Shown: positions 23,774 to 32,798, counted from the first letter of the stretch. The stretch is DNA of 64,000 bases from Bacillus thuringiensis (GCF_022095615.2 NZ_CP155559.1:3159501-3223500), one strand, 5' to 3'. Notes: generated by a model from the letters alone, not told the origin. Made by a program: numbers and translations.

Positions 23774-23813
23774 ATACCCCAAAGCAAACATTCTACATTT
23801 TTGTTTTGGGGTG
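23774..23813 (-). terminator. Terminator of hcp
   Basis: ACCCCAAA..CAAA and TTTGTTTTGGGGT form a long stem 40 bases after the hcp stop, followed by a T-rich minus-strand tract. Confidence 0.75.
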
Positions 23814-23853
23814 CTATATTATACCGAAATTAATAAATCGAATCATATTTTTG

Positions 23854-25140
23854 TTACGATAACATCATATCCATATCTTCCGCTGCAGTTGTAATCAGTT
23901 TCAAACCAAATGCTTCTTGTAATACATCAAGCACGCCAGGTGAAATAAATTCAGGCGCCTTTGGACCAATGCGAATATCTTGAATACCAAGACTAAATAG
24001 CCCAAGTAAAATGGCAACCGCTTTTTGTTCAAACCATGATAAGACAATACTAACTGGCAATTCGTTCACTTCGCACTGAAAAGCATCTGCTAAAGCGACC
24101 GCTATTTTCACTGTAGAAATTGAATTATTGCATTGCCCTAAGTCAATGTAACGTGGAATCTCCGTACCAGGTACAACACCATAACTCACATCATTAAAAC
24201 GGAATTTCCCGCAAGAAGTTGTTAAAATAACCGTTTCTGGTGGAAGTGACGTTGCTAGTTCACGATAATATTCTCCGCCTTTCCCTGGAGCATCACAACC
24301 TGCGATAACAAAGAAACGCTTAATCTTTCCTTCTTTTACTGCTTCAATAATTTCTGGAGCTAATGATAATACTGTATTATGATGAAACCCTGTTACTAAC
24401 TGTTCATTCGACTCCATACGTACTTTTGGAAGTTCTAGCGCTTTTTGAATCAATGGTGCAAAATCATCATTTTCAATTTTTTGTACACCCTCTAGGCCTG
24501 CAATATCATATGAAAAAAATCGATCAGAGTATGATCCTTTAATTGGCATAACACAATTCGTTGTCGCTAATATGGCACCTGTGAATTTTTCAAAAAGACG
24601 TCTTTGATCATACCATGCCTTACCAATATTCCCTTTTAAATGCTTGTATTTTTTCAGCTGCGGATAACCGTGTGCTGGTAACATTTCAGAATGCGTATAA
24701 ATATTAATTTCTTTTCCTTCTGTTTGTTTTAATAATTCTTCTAGTGCAAATAAATTATGACCAGTAACTACAATTGCTTTACCTTCTACATGGTTTTGTG
24801 TAATTTGAACAGGCTCTGGAACACCAAAGTGATTCGTATGTGCCTCATCTAACAACTCCATTACTCGTAAAGCTGCTTTGCCAGCTTTCATAGCCATATC
24901 AATATGTTCTTGTTCATTAAAGTTAGAATTTGTTAATGTCATATACAACGCTTCTTGCGTCGTAGCATCTACAAATGCATCCGTATACCCTAGCTGAGCA
25001 GCATGCGTACGATAAGCTGCAATTCCTTTTAGCCCAAACACAATCGTATCTTGTAAACTTGCAATTGTTTCATTTTTACCGCAAACACCCATTACTTTAC
25101 ATCCGCCTGTTGGCGTTTGTTCACATTGATAACAAAACAT
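23854..25140 (-). CDS. hcp: Hydroxylamine reductase (hybrid-cluster protein)
   Basis: The 428-residue protein is the prismane/hybrid-cluster enzyme: an N-terminal cluster motif CYQCEQT..GGC..MGVCGK, and the later Cys/Glu/His ligands of the hybrid cluster in GHNLFALEELL, NCVMPI, AGCDAPGK, TTSCGKFRF and LGQCNNSIS. It reduces NO or hydroxylamine in the cytosol under anaerobic or nitrosative conditions. ATG at 25140, 7 bases after GGGTGG, gives the usual MFCYQCEQT start. A consensus Fnr site lies 66 bases upstream. It is a single-gene unit. Confidence 0.93.
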   Translation of the reverse strand: MFCYQCEQTPTGGCKVMGVCGKNETIASLQDTIVFGLKGIAAYRTHAAQLGYTDAFVDATTQEALYMTLTNSNFNEQEHIDMAMKAGKAALRVMELLDEAHTNHFGVPEPVQITQNHVEGKAIVVTGHNLFALEELLKQTEGKEINIYTHSEMLPAHGYPQLKKYKHLKGNIGKAWYDQRRLFEKFTGAILATTNCVMPIKGSYSDRFFSYDIAGLEGVQKIENDDFAPLIQKALELPKVRMESNEQLVTGFHHNTVLSLAPEIIEAVKEGKIKRFFVIAGCDAPGKGGEYYRELATSLPPETVILTTSCGKFRFNDVSYGVVPGTEIPRYIDLGQCNNSISTVKIAVALADAFQCEVNELPVSIVLSWFEQKAVAILLGLFSLGIQDIRIGPKAPEFISPGVLDVLQEAFGLKLITTAAEDMDMMLS

Positions 25141-25205
25141 GATCATCCCACCCTCTCCCAATCATTGCTTACAACCTAAGCATAATACTCATAGAGGAAA
25201 AGGGA

Positions 25206-25251
25206 TGTGATATGAATCACAATAATATGTATAAATTTGTGACAGTTCACA
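25206..25251. promoter_or_regulatory. Fnr/CRP-type sites upstream of hcp
   Basis: TGTGATATGAATCACA (25206-25221) fits TGTGA-N6-TCACA exactly, as for Bacillus Fnr. A second TGTGA-N4-TCACA lies at 25238-25251. Anaerobic activation of hcp by Fnr, or by another CRP-type protein, would explain this. Confidence 0.75.
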
Positions 25252-25417
25252 TTGTTGACATAATATTTTTACTGTCTTCTGATATTAATACTTCCGTATG
25301 ATACTTTATTTGCATAATATATCGGCGCACTTTTAAGAAATGCAAATATCATATCCATCTAATATTTCACAAAATTTTCCTTTTTTGATGGTACAATCAA
25401 AATTATGGAGGGATAAT

Positions 25418-26449
25418 ATGGTATATATGATGTTTTATTATGGGATACTATTTCTTATACTCGGTATTGCAGTATTTCTGTTTATTATGGCTGGGTCACG
25501 AAAAATTAGGAATAAAAATCTTTCATTCATAATGATTGGTTTAGGGATAAATATACTTGCAAGTCCAGTGGCACTTTTTATAGGGGTGATGGCAACAGAT
25601 TCTCCATATAGTACTAGACTTGATTTTTGGAAAGGATTTCTCTTTATTCAAGGAATACCTCTTTTCTTACTACTTATAGCTTTCATTTGGTGGCTTATTC
25701 GCCTGCCCAAAGTAAAAGTTCAAACGAGTATTGAAAAAGACCTTGAACAAAATATAAAAAGTACGAAGAAAAAAACGACACGAATCCATCCCGTTACTGC
25801 CATACGTATTTTAATTCCAATTATTTTAGTAGTAGGCTGTTTTTCTTACTTTTTGTATGTACAGGACGTTACACTTAAAAAAAGTCATTCTCCAAATAAT
25901 AAAAATACAATTAAAGTAGTGAAAATAGATTCAGACTCTTCTCTTAGTTCCTCTCCCGTCAGAATTAAATACGGCTTGTGGGAACATTTGGACACGAGTA
26001 TTGCAAATGATGGGGAACGTCTCGATCCCTCAAACGTTTCAGTAGATTGGAAAAATGATTATGAAGCAACAATAACACTACGAGGAAAAGAAACAGTACC
26101 TGAAGTTGTAGAATTTAACATATCAAATAAATCCAGTGGTTCTATTTTTAAGAAAGTACAAAAAGTGGTCAGTTCCTTTACCTTTCAAAAAAGTGAATCT
26201 CCAAATCTAATAAATATTATCGAGTTTAGAGAAACAATAAAATCAAAAGGACCAAGTCCCAGTTCAACTGTAAGAATCTATTATGGGAAAAGAGGGAGCA
26301 TTTTAGAAAAATATAAAGAGGTCACTCTTAAGGACATGTATACGACAGAGAACTTCCATATCAATTGGAGAAACGATGAACAAGTACAGGTAGAAGTATT
26401 AGAGGAAAATGTAGTAACAACTACCATCGTGATTGATTTGTCAAAGTAA
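25418..26449 (+). CDS. Membrane protein with duplicated extracellular DUF5412-like domain
   Basis: The 343-residue protein has three N-terminal transmembrane helices (about 2-24, 34-57, 75-95), a basic linker, a fourth helix near 130-150, then an outside region with two related beta domains: SSSPVRIKYGLWEHLDTS.. and PSSTVRIYYGKRGSILEK.., each followed by a W-K/R-N-D segment. It resembles DUF5412-type Bacillus proteins; the function is unknown. ATG at 25418 follows GGAGGG by 6 bases. It is a single gene. Confidence 0.7.
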   Translation: MVYMMFYYGILFLILGIAVFLFIMAGSRKIRNKNLSFIMIGLGINILASPVALFIGVMATDSPYSTRLDFWKGFLFIQGIPLFLLLIAFIWWLIRLPKVKVQTSIEKDLEQNIKSTKKKTTRIHPVTAIRILIPIILVVGCFSYFLYVQDVTLKKSHSPNNKNTIKVVKIDSDSSLSSSPVRIKYGLWEHLDTSIANDGERLDPSNVSVDWKNDYEATITLRGKETVPEVVEFNISNKSSGSIFKKVQKVVSSFTFQKSESPNLINIIEFRETIKSKGPSPSSTVRIYYGKRGSILEKYKEVTLKDMYTTENFHINWRNDEQVQVEVLEENVVTTTIVIDLSK

Positions 26450-26710
26450 ATCTATTTTTCACATGTTATAACTGTTTTCTACCCCGCACACGAGAGATAC
26501 ATAGTATTTACAAATTAAAAGATTTATAGACATTATGAGCACCCTCTTTCTTTACAATACATTTACACTATCTTAACATTATTTACATTATTTATATGAT
26601 ATATTTATATAGAAACTACTTAAGAAATTTAATGTACATCGTTATCTTTATAATCTCTGATCTGATTGATAAGAGATTATGTTATATTTTCGTACCAGGG
26701 GTGAATGAGG

Positions 26711-26815
26711 ATGACTGAAACTTTAAAAACACTTATAATGCTTGATGCTACTTACGTTGTTATAGCAATTATGACGGTACTGGTATTTGTATACTTGGAA
26801 TTAAAATCTCAGTAA
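26711..26815 (+). CDS. 34-residue membrane peptide
   Basis: MTETLKTLIMLDATYVVIAI continues with a hydrophobic stretch to YLELKSQ. It is a single-span small protein with GGGGTGA about 6 bases before the ATG and a terminator about 38 bases after the stop. It is too short for default gene callers. The function is unknown; it may be a regulatory peptide or stress small protein. Confidence 0.55.
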   Translation: MTETLKTLIMLDATYVVIAIMTVLVFVYLELKSQ

Positions 26816-26851
26816 CGTATGCAGGCTTCGCATTTAAATATAGTTAGAAGA

Positions 26852-26886
26852 AAGCGAGGAGAAAATTGTTTCTCCTCGTTTTTATA
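26852..26886. terminator. Bidirectional terminator
   Basis: CGAGGAGAAA/TTTCTCCTCG with A- and T-runs, between the small peptide and the convergent metallo-beta-lactamase gene. Confidence 0.9.
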
Positions 26887-26899
26887 TTCCCACAGTTTC

Positions 26900-27670
26900 T
26901 TATTTCAATAAATCTAATGTATGGAAAAGTAATCCTCTATCCCCTACTTCTCCATGACCAGGCACTACTGCATTTATGTTTCCATATTGCTTCAGCACAT
27001 TCTCAATTGATGTATACCATTCATTTACATAAGCATCAGCAACGTTTCCTAAATCTTTAGCTTCCGCAGATTTCACTAAACAGCCTCCAGCTAAAATGTT
27101 GTATTGCGGTAACCATACGACGATATTATCTTCTGTATGTCCTTTCCCTGGATAAAACGTTTCTACTTTCATATTTCCAAACTTCAAATTCGTAATGGTT
27201 TGTAAGTCTCCAAGTGGTTCTTCATATCCATTTTTCTTTGCTAGTTCTGCAGTCAGTGCCGTACTATGTGCTTTAATGCCTCTTTCTTTCAACGTTTTTA
27301 TTCCGCCAATTCGATCAGCGTGCGCATGTGTAATAATGACATCCGTTACGCGCTTCTTAAATTTCTTTTCTACCATCTCTATTAATTCCTTCGTTAACTT
27401 ATCGTCCCAAGAAGAATCGACAAGTACTAACCCTTTAGAAGTAGTAAGAACTAGACCGTTCGAAGGAACTGCTTCCCCGTTAAAATAACCTAACTCCGTA
27501 TGAACCCATACATTTTTGTTTAACTGAGAAATTGAAATGGTTCCTGTCTCATTTTTTATTACGTTTTGCTCTAGCTTTTGTTCCGCTTTCACAGAAGAAA
27601 TTGCACTAACAAATTGAGTTGTTCCTAGTAAACTAACACATACCCCTAATTTTAATAATGTATTTTTCAT
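26900..27670 (-). CDS. bla2: Subclass B1 metallo-beta-lactamase (BcII type)
   Basis: The 256-residue precursor has a Sec signal peptide ([20 protein letters not shown], cleavage near residue 30) and is very close to B. cereus BcII. All zinc ligands are present: H115, H117 and H178 (site 1), D119, C197 and H239 (site 2), in HAHADR, GKGHTED, GGCLVKS and PGHGE. The secreted enzyme hydrolyses penicillins, cephalosporins and carbapenems. The MKNT start (27670) gives the known precursor length. It is a core chromosomal gene in this group, not acquired. Confidence 0.96.
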   Translation of the reverse strand: MKNTLLKLGVCVSLLGTTQFVSAISSVKAEQKLEQNVIKNETGTISISQLNKNVWVHTELGYFNGEAVPSNGLVLTTSKGLVLVDSSWDDKLTKELIEMVEKKFKKRVTDVIITHAHADRIGGIKTLKERGIKAHSTALTAELAKKNGYEEPLGDLQTITNLKFGNMKVETFYPGKGHTEDNIVVWLPQYNILAGGCLVKSAEAKDLGNVADAYVNEWYTSIENVLKQYGNINAVVPGHGEVGDRGLLFHTLDLLK

Positions 27671-27773
27671 TTTCTCCATCCTTTCTTTCAAACGAAATAG
27701 TTATTACCTATAATAGACAATTCATCTTCAGTGTTTGTTCCATCTTTTCTTACATATTTTTCATAACATAAAT

Positions 27774-27805
27774 AAAAAGCGCACAACATTTTGTGCGCTT
27801 TTTAA
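27774..27805 (-). terminator. Terminator of MazG-like gene
   Basis: AAAAAGCGCACAA/TTGTGCGCTTTTT around a 4-base loop, 9 bases past the stop. Confidence 0.92.
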
Positions 27806-27813
27806 CTTTTCTT

Positions 27814-28095
27814 TTACCATTCACGTTTTTTATTCATCATCATTTTTTCTTCAAACGCCTTCTCTAAATCAATTTCTAACTTGTTTGCTAAATCACATAC
27901 ATTCCAAATTACATCAAACATTTCTAAACCGATTTCTCTTTTTGCATCTTGTATTTTATTGCGCTTTAATATAACTTCCGCTAATTCACCTAATTCCGCC
28001 ATTGCATACATTGTACGCTCTTCAATTGTTGTATCTTGAAATCCTTTTTCTTCACTGAAATTTGATACGTATCTCTGGAATTCCACTATATTCAT
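27814..28095 (-). CDS. MazG-like nucleotide pyrophosphohydrolase
   Basis: A 93-residue all-alpha NTP-PPase: TIEERTMYAMAELGELAEVILKR carries the metal-binding E-x2-E type motif, and KREIGLEMFDVIWNVCDLANKLEIDLEKAF carries the second E-x2-x-D motif. It would hydrolyse a (d)NTP to the monophosphate and pyrophosphate, probably for nucleotide-pool cleaning. AGGGAG precedes the ATG. A single-gene unit with its own terminator. Confidence 0.85.
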   Translation of the reverse strand: MNIVEFQRYVSNFSEEKGFQDTTIEERTMYAMAELGELAEVILKRNKIQDAKREIGLEMFDVIWNVCDLANKLEIDLEKAFEEKMMMNKKREW

Positions 28096-28218
28096 ACTTT
28101 ATCTCCCTCATCACAGATACTCTGGTTTTCTAATACGTTTAAAATCAAAAATGTATTTTGTTAAATTATAACATTCATACTATAATTTATTTACAGCCCT
28201 TTAACGGAGGTGTTTTCA

Positions 28219-28509
28219 ATGACTCTCTTCGCGTATCCATCATTATTCATACTAGCAATCATTTCATTTACACTAGCCTATTTCATCGGAGTAAAACAAT
28301 ACACTTGGCTCTTATCAGGATTCAATGAACGCCGTGTATCAGATAAAATAAAGTTATCAAAAATAGTTGGTCTTTATAATTTAACTACTGGTGTTATCGC
28401 CACAATTGGCAGTGTCTTCACTACTCCTAATGCCAAAATCTTATTTCCTATCATAATAATTGGCCACGTTATAATTGCTGCCTATGTAAATACACGTATG
28501 GTGAAATGA
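28219..28509 (+). CDS. DUF3784-like membrane protein
   Basis: The 96-residue protein has three hydrophobic helices (LFILAIISFTLAYFIGV; LYNLTTGVIATIGSVF; ILFPIIIIGHVIIAAYV) and the central GFNERRVSDKIKLSKIVGLYN segment common to DUF3784 proteins of Bacillus. The function is unknown. ATG 28219 is chosen over GTG 28210 because GGAGG lies 8 bases before it. Confidence 0.78.
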   Translation: MTLFAYPSLFILAIISFTLAYFIGVKQYTWLLSGFNERRVSDKIKLSKIVGLYNLTTGVIATIGSVFTTPNAKILFPIIIIGHVIIAAYVNTRMVK

Positions 28510-28540
28510 AAAAGATCACCCAATGGATGATCTTTTTTAT
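28510..28540. terminator. Bidirectional terminator
   Basis: AAAGATCA/TGATCTTT with A- and T-runs between convergent genes; it overlaps the last bases of the minus-strand gene. Confidence 0.85.
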
Positions 28541-28818
28541 AATTTATCGACATATTGCTTTGCTTCTAGTATAGAAAACCCAAAAGCCTCTCTTACTCTC
28601 TTAACTGCGGCAACTGTTTTTCCTTCTTCCATAAGCTGACGCAACTCTTTATTAATTTCAGGTTCTCTATCTATAATTCCCATTTCTTTCGAAATTAGCT
28701 GTAATCCATCTTCCATCCTCTTTAAACGTGCATCCGTTTTCTTTTCGATTCTATTTAATTTTTCAACGATATAAATAAACCCAAAGACCGCTATCGGTAT
28801 GATCATCCAAAATTCCAT
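28537..28818 (-). CDS. Membrane-anchored protein with ribosomal L7/L12 C-terminal-like domain
   Basis: The 93-residue protein has one N-terminal transmembrane helix (MEFWMIIPIAVFGFIYIVEKL), a short coiled coil (RIEKKTDARLKRMEDGLQLI) and a C-terminal segment GKTVAAVKRVREAFGFSILEAKQYVDKL that matches the helix-loop-helix pattern of the L7/L12 C-terminal domain. In ribosomes this fold binds translation factors; here its partner is unknown. GAGGAGG precedes the ATG. Confidence 0.8.
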   Translation of the reverse strand: MEFWMIIPIAVFGFIYIVEKLNRIEKKTDARLKRMEDGLQLISKEMGIIDREPEINKELRQLMEEGKTVAAVKRVREAFGFSILEAKQYVDKL

Positions 28819-28951
28819 GACTATTCCTCCTCATTAGCTTTCATTTGTTTTATTTCACTAACTTATGTAAATTTTACCACAGGACACATTTAATGTATAA
28901 TAGTAATATACAACAATGTTGATAAAACCTTTTATTTTAGGGGGACACTTT

Positions 28952-29146
28952 ATGAAAAGATTTTCGAAGACATTACTACAATTTGTAGTTCTTTCAATTG
29001 CACTACATTTATTATTTGATATCGTTGGCTGGCTTGTTTTCAATGCACCAATTAAAAACAAAGTAAGCATTATCTCCTTACTAACAGCCTCATGGTTAAT
29101 ATACATGTACCGGGATAAATTTTTTAAAGCATTCACTTCGAATTAA
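28952..29146 (+). CDS. Small two-helix membrane protein
   Basis: The 64-residue protein has two hydrophobic segments (LLQFVVLSIALHLLFDIVGWLVF and VSIISLLTASWLIYMY) and basic ends. ATG at 28952 follows GGGGGA by 7 bases, which excludes the longer reading. A terminator lies just after. The function is unknown. Confidence 0.65.
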   Translation: MKRFSKTLLQFVVLSIALHLLFDIVGWLVFNAPIKNKVSIISLLTASWLIYMYRDKFFKAFTSN

Positions 29147-29150
29147 CTAA

Positions 29151-29186
29151 AAAACTTCATCGATAAAAGATGAAGTTTTTTCTTTT
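29151..29186 (+). terminator. Terminator of small membrane protein gene
   Basis: AAAACTTCATC/GATGAAGTTTT followed by TTCTTTTT. Confidence 0.9.
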
Positions 29187-29256
29187 TCTCTCATTCTATC
29201 TATTTACTACGGTATAATAGAACTAATATTCTGTCTTTTCACAGAAAGGAGTCACT

Positions 29257-30294
29257 ATGAAATTAAAAAGTAACGATATATATGAGAAAATGAGCCAATA
29301 TTCCGTTGCAGGTTTAAGTCTTGCCGTTATACGTGACGGCAAACTAGACGAAGCGATTGCTTTCGGAACACTTGAATCTGGAACAACTAGAACGGTAACT
29401 ACGGATTCTATATTCAATTCTTGTTCTATCAGCAAGTTCATCACTGCAATGCTCGTACTAACGCTATCAGATCAAGAAATCGTGCATTTAGATGAAGACG
29501 TAAATAATAGACTCACATCTTGGAACATCCCTGCCAATCTATTTACCTCACAGAAAAAGGTCACGTTGCGAAATTTATTAAGTCACCAATCTGGAATTAT
29601 TGATCCTCCTAATAGTTTTGAGCATTATACACTTGCACAAGGACGACCAAAAATGGCTGAACTCCTTGCTGGTAAAACATCATATTGCTCCGTACCTATT
29701 GAAGTAACTTATAAACCAGAAAGTGAATTTCACTACTCTGATGCAAACTTTTGTATTATCGAACTACTACTTGAAAATATTACTGGAAAAACATTTAATC
29801 TTTTACTTGAAGAATATATCTTTCAGCCACTGAAGCTACAGAATAGTACAGTATTCTCTGCTGAAGATATAAGTATATTAGATACTTTCTCTTGTGGACA
29901 TAATAAAGATGGCACCGTTTCAAATGAGAAGTATCCATTTTATCCATTCACTGCTGCTTCAGGCATTTGGACAACACCAACTGACTTATCAACTTTAGTA
30001 ATTGAACTCATTCATCCCTTACAAGGACAGGGAAAACTAACACTTTCTAAAAAAACAGTACAAGATATGATTTCTCCACAAGGTTGCTCAAAATGGACTG
30101 GACTAGGTGTTTTTCTAGATGATTCGGATGAGGACCTCCAAATTCATTCCCTTGGATGGGGCGTTGGATTTCAATGTATGATGGTATGCTATCCATACCG
30201 AGGTAATGGTGCAGTTATAATGACAAACGCTGATTTAGGTGTTCATCAAATGGAAGGGATTATTGGTGACATTTTAAAAATATTATCCTTATAA
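29257..30294 (+). CDS. Serine hydrolase, class C beta-lactamase/penicillin-binding-like
   Basis: The 345-residue protein has the SxxK motif SISK (S57-K60), a Tyr motif in HYSDANF and HSLGWG near the C-terminus in place of KTG. It lacks a signal peptide, so it is probably a cytosolic esterase or peptidase of this fold and not a secreted beta-lactamase. GAAAGGAG lies 6 bases before the ATG. It is a single gene with a terminator. The natural substrate is unknown. Confidence 0.85.
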   Translation: MKLKSNDIYEKMSQYSVAGLSLAVIRDGKLDEAIAFGTLESGTTRTVTTDSIFNSCSISKFITAMLVLTLSDQEIVHLDEDVNNRLTSWNIPANLFTSQKKVTLRNLLSHQSGIIDPPNSFEHYTLAQGRPKMAELLAGKTSYCSVPIEVTYKPESEFHYSDANFCIIELLLENITGKTFNLLLEEYIFQPLKLQNSTVFSAEDISILDTFSCGHNKDGTVSNEKYPFYPFTAASGIWTTPTDLSTLVIELIHPLQGQGKLTLSKKTVQDMISPQGCSKWTGLGVFLDDSDEDLQIHSLGWGVGFQCMMVCYPYRGNGAVIMTNADLGVHQMEGIIGDILKILSL

Positions 30295-30295
30295 T

Positions 30296-30336
30296 ATAAA
30301 TAAAGAAGCTGTTCCTTCCAGCTTCTTTATTTATAT
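30296..30336. terminator. Bidirectional terminator
   Basis: AAATAAAGAAGCTG/CAGCTTCTTTATTT between the serine hydrolase and the convergent hypothetical gene. Confidence 0.9.
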
Positions 30337-30579
30337 TACATTTTTCGCAACAATTTTCATATGTTCTGGTGCGATAATCTCCGTTATACTTTCTTGGAAA
30401 TCTTCCCGCAACAATTCTTCAATATGTTCTAGCTGCACTTCAACATGAGTGCATTCTAGAGTATGTATATTCAATAGTGCATAATGATTTTTTTTCTTAA
30501 TGACTAAATATTGATTTTCCTCTGTCACGAGCATCGAACCTAATCGTATTCCTAATAGGCGTTGATCATCAAACTTCAT
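30331..30579 (-). CDS. Hypothetical small protein
   Basis: The 82-residue soluble protein begins MKFDDQRLLGIRLGSMLVTEENQYLVI, predicted beta-rich then helical. No motif is recognised. ATG at 30579 follows AAGGAG by 7 bases. It is isolated, with 280 bases of AT-rich DNA upstream. Confidence 0.6.
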   Translation of the reverse strand: MKFDDQRLLGIRLGSMLVTEENQYLVIKKKNHYALLNIHTLECTHVEVQLEHIEELLREDFQESITEIIAPEHMKIVAKNVI

Positions 30580-30789
30580 AATTACTTCTCCTTCCTTCAC
30601 AGAGATGTGATTAACATTAATGAAATCACGTTTATGGAAATGCTTATCATTTAGACTATATCATAATTTGATTAAATATAAATATCATTATTTCTTTTAA
30701 TAAAAATTCCTATCTTTTCATATATTTCGATACAAAAAACTTTCTCAACATAAAATTAGAATTTTCAGTTTTTATTCTTTTGAAAATCT

Positions 30790-30880
30790 ATTATAATAAA
30801 GTTAATAAATGTTTGACCTCTCCTAATTCATGTACATATGGATGATCAGTAGTTGCTGTTGCTACTGATCTATTTTTTTG
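30790..30880 (+). ncRNA. Candidate small RNA with terminator
   Basis: TATAAT at 30792-30797 and, about 50 bases later, the hairpin GATCAGTAG/CTACTGATC (30844-30870) followed by ATTTTTTT define a possible transcript of about 75 bases on the plus strand, running antisense into the 3' end of the flavin monooxygenase. No small open frame with a ribosome binding site is inside. The -35 region is weak. Confidence 0.3.
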
Positions 30881-31905
30881 ATTTCAGAAAGTAAATATGC
30901 TGCATCTTTTCCTACACCACAAATCAGTGCAGAACCTCTTTGAGATTGCCATGGCAAACCGATATAATATAATCCTCTTACTGGACTTATTCCCTTTACA
31001 TGCTTAGGCAATCCATTCTCATTCACTGCCTTTTCTATTTCAATCCATTTATAGTTCTGAATAAAACCTGTTGACCATATAATGCTTTCTGCACTATACG
31101 TGCCACCATTTTGAAACATAATGCTATTTTCTGATGCACCAACCACTTTTCCCTCTAGTTTAATTGCTCCACTACGAATGAGTTCCTTACCTTCAAATCC
31201 AAAAATGGGATCCTTTCTCTTTTGAAACCACTTCCCCCTCTTTGTATTTATTTCAGCGTACAATAAACCTACCTTTTCTAACCTATTAAAAATACTTTTT
31301 CCAAATAAATGTAACGGTAAAAATGTTAACGGATGACTGATAGCCATTGTAACTTCATGAGTTTTTGCAAGTTCTACTGCAATTTGCATTCCTGAATTCC
31401 CGCCACCTACTACTAATACTTTCCCCTTAGTGATTTGTGATGGTGATTTATATTGTGATGAATGTATTTGATAGACATGTGATGAAAGATGTTGTGAAAA
31501 TGAGGGAATGTATGGTTGCTGAAAACCACCTGATGCGATAATAACCTTTTTCGATTGTAAAACTTCTGTAGGAGTGTGTAATTCAAATATTTCTTCCTCT
31601 TTCCTTATTTTTAAAACTTTTGTTTGCAATTGTACCGGTAATTGAAAATGCCTTGCATATTCTTCTAAATACATTGCAATTTCAGCTTTATGTGGAAATC
31701 CATTTCCTTCTCCTTTTAATATCATACCTGGTAAACTACTATATTCCCTCGGTGTAAAGAGCTGTAAAGAATCATATCTGTTTCTCCATGAATCACCAAC
31801 TCGGTTTCCTGCCTCAAGTAGTAAAAAATTATATCCTTCTTGCTTCAAGTAGTATCCCATTGTTAATCCAGCTTGACCCGCCCCAATAATAATTAGGTCT
31901 TTCAT
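30862..31905 (-). CDS. Flavin-containing monooxygenase-like oxidoreductase
   Basis: The 347-residue protein has an FAD-binding GAGQAGLTMGYYLKQ (8-22), the GDSWRNRYDSLQLFTPREYSSLPG segment typical of flavin monooxygenase/CzcO-like proteins, and a second Rossmann motif VVGGGNSGMQIAVELA for NADPH near 165. It probably oxygenates or oxidises a soft nucleophile or small organic compound. GGAGGAGGG precedes the ATG. It is a single gene; the C-terminal codons overlap a plus-strand hairpin. Confidence 0.86.
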   Translation of the reverse strand: MKDLIIIGAGQAGLTMGYYLKQEGYNFLLLEAGNRVGDSWRNRYDSLQLFTPREYSSLPGMILKGEGNGFPHKAEIAMYLEEYARHFQLPVQLQTKVLKIRKEEEIFELHTPTEVLQSKKVIIASGGFQQPYIPSFSQHLSSHVYQIHSSQYKSPSQITKGKVLVVGGGNSGMQIAVELAKTHEVTMAISHPLTFLPLHLFGKSIFNRLEKVGLLYAEINTKRGKWFQKRKDPIFGFEGKELIRSGAIKLEGKVVGASENSIMFQNGGTYSAESIIWSTGFIQNYKWIEIEKAVNENGLPKHVKGISPVRGLYYIGLPWQSQRGSALICGVGKDAAYLLSEIKKIDQ

Positions 31906-32002
31906 TCTAATCCCTCCTCCTTATATATGAACAATTGCTCATATATTCATACGTTTCCATAATCATAACATTTTATTTTTATATAATTCAATATCTACAC
32001 AA

Positions 32003-32038
32003 AATAAAAAAGAGCAGTTTACCATAAAGTAAACTCCC
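32003..32038 (-). terminator. Terminator of phosphoesterase pseudogene
   Basis: GAGTTTAC/GTAAACTGCTC hairpin with a six-base T-run on the minus strand, directly after the stop codon. Confidence 0.85.
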
Positions 32039-32040
32039 CT

Positions 32041-32770
32041 TCATTCTATCTTCCCAGTCTTTATCGCCTGTGCCCAGTCATATCTTCCCTGTTGAACAGC
32101 CAATTTAGCAGCTTCTTCCCAATTATAAGGAACTGAAATTTGTTCAATTATCCATTCTCCCAAAACCTCTTCTATCACTACATATTTTGCATGCGGAGTT
32201 CCTGATTCCATTTTATGCATAATAGGTAACTCATCTTTGTATGCTGGAAATCCTACACTCCCTGGATTTATAACAATTTTTCCGTTTACTAAATGCACAA
32301 CTCTAGGAATGTGTGTATGACCGCATACTATTATTTTTTGCTCAATATTTTGGAGTTGATCCATTATATTTTTTTCATTCTTTAATACCGCACCATATTC
32401 ATTCATCTCTTCTAACAAATACATCTCATCTGAAGTCGGTGTACCATGACAAAATAACATATCGTCTATAATAAATTGTGCAGGATGTTGTTTTAACCAA
32501 TCTATATGATGATTCGTTAATTGATTTCAAACAAAAGTTAGTGTAGTAGATTCCTCTTGTATAGGTTCCCAAAGTATGCGATCACAATTCCCCTTAATAT
32601 GTATCATCTCTTTATTCATTAATAATTCAATTGTCCCTAAAGGATCTAACGGCCCATACAAGCTATCACCTAAATTTATTACCATTGCGACGTGCAATAT
32701 CTTTTAATACGGCTTGTAAAGCGTGGCTATTCCCATGAATATCTGAAATTATCGCTATTTTCCGCTCCAT
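32041..32770 (-). pseudogene. Broken metallophosphoesterase
   Basis: Starting at ATG 32770 (GGGGGT upstream), the frame reads MERKIAIISDIHGNSHALQA and then loses phase near 32684-32690. The other frame continues VINLGDSLYGPLDP, IKGNCDR, and meets a TGA at 32527-32529 (TLTFV*NQLTNHH). It finally runs MLFCHGTPTSDEM..CGHTHIP..INPGSVG to the stop. All metal-ligand motifs of a YfcE-like phosphoesterase remain. Two lesions make a functional full-length protein unlikely. It lies 28 bases after the VOC gene. Confidence 0.82.
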
Positions 32771-32798
32771 TGTTACCCCCTATTTTCATAAATTATTT

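Noticed and set aside
26900..27670. BcII as an acquired resistance gene.
   Set aside because: It is a known chromosomal gene of the B. cereus group with ordinary neighbours and no mobile element ends.
29257..30294. Second beta-lactamase resistance gene.
   Set aside because: It lacks a signal peptide and the KTG motif, so a cytosolic esterase or peptidase role is more likely.
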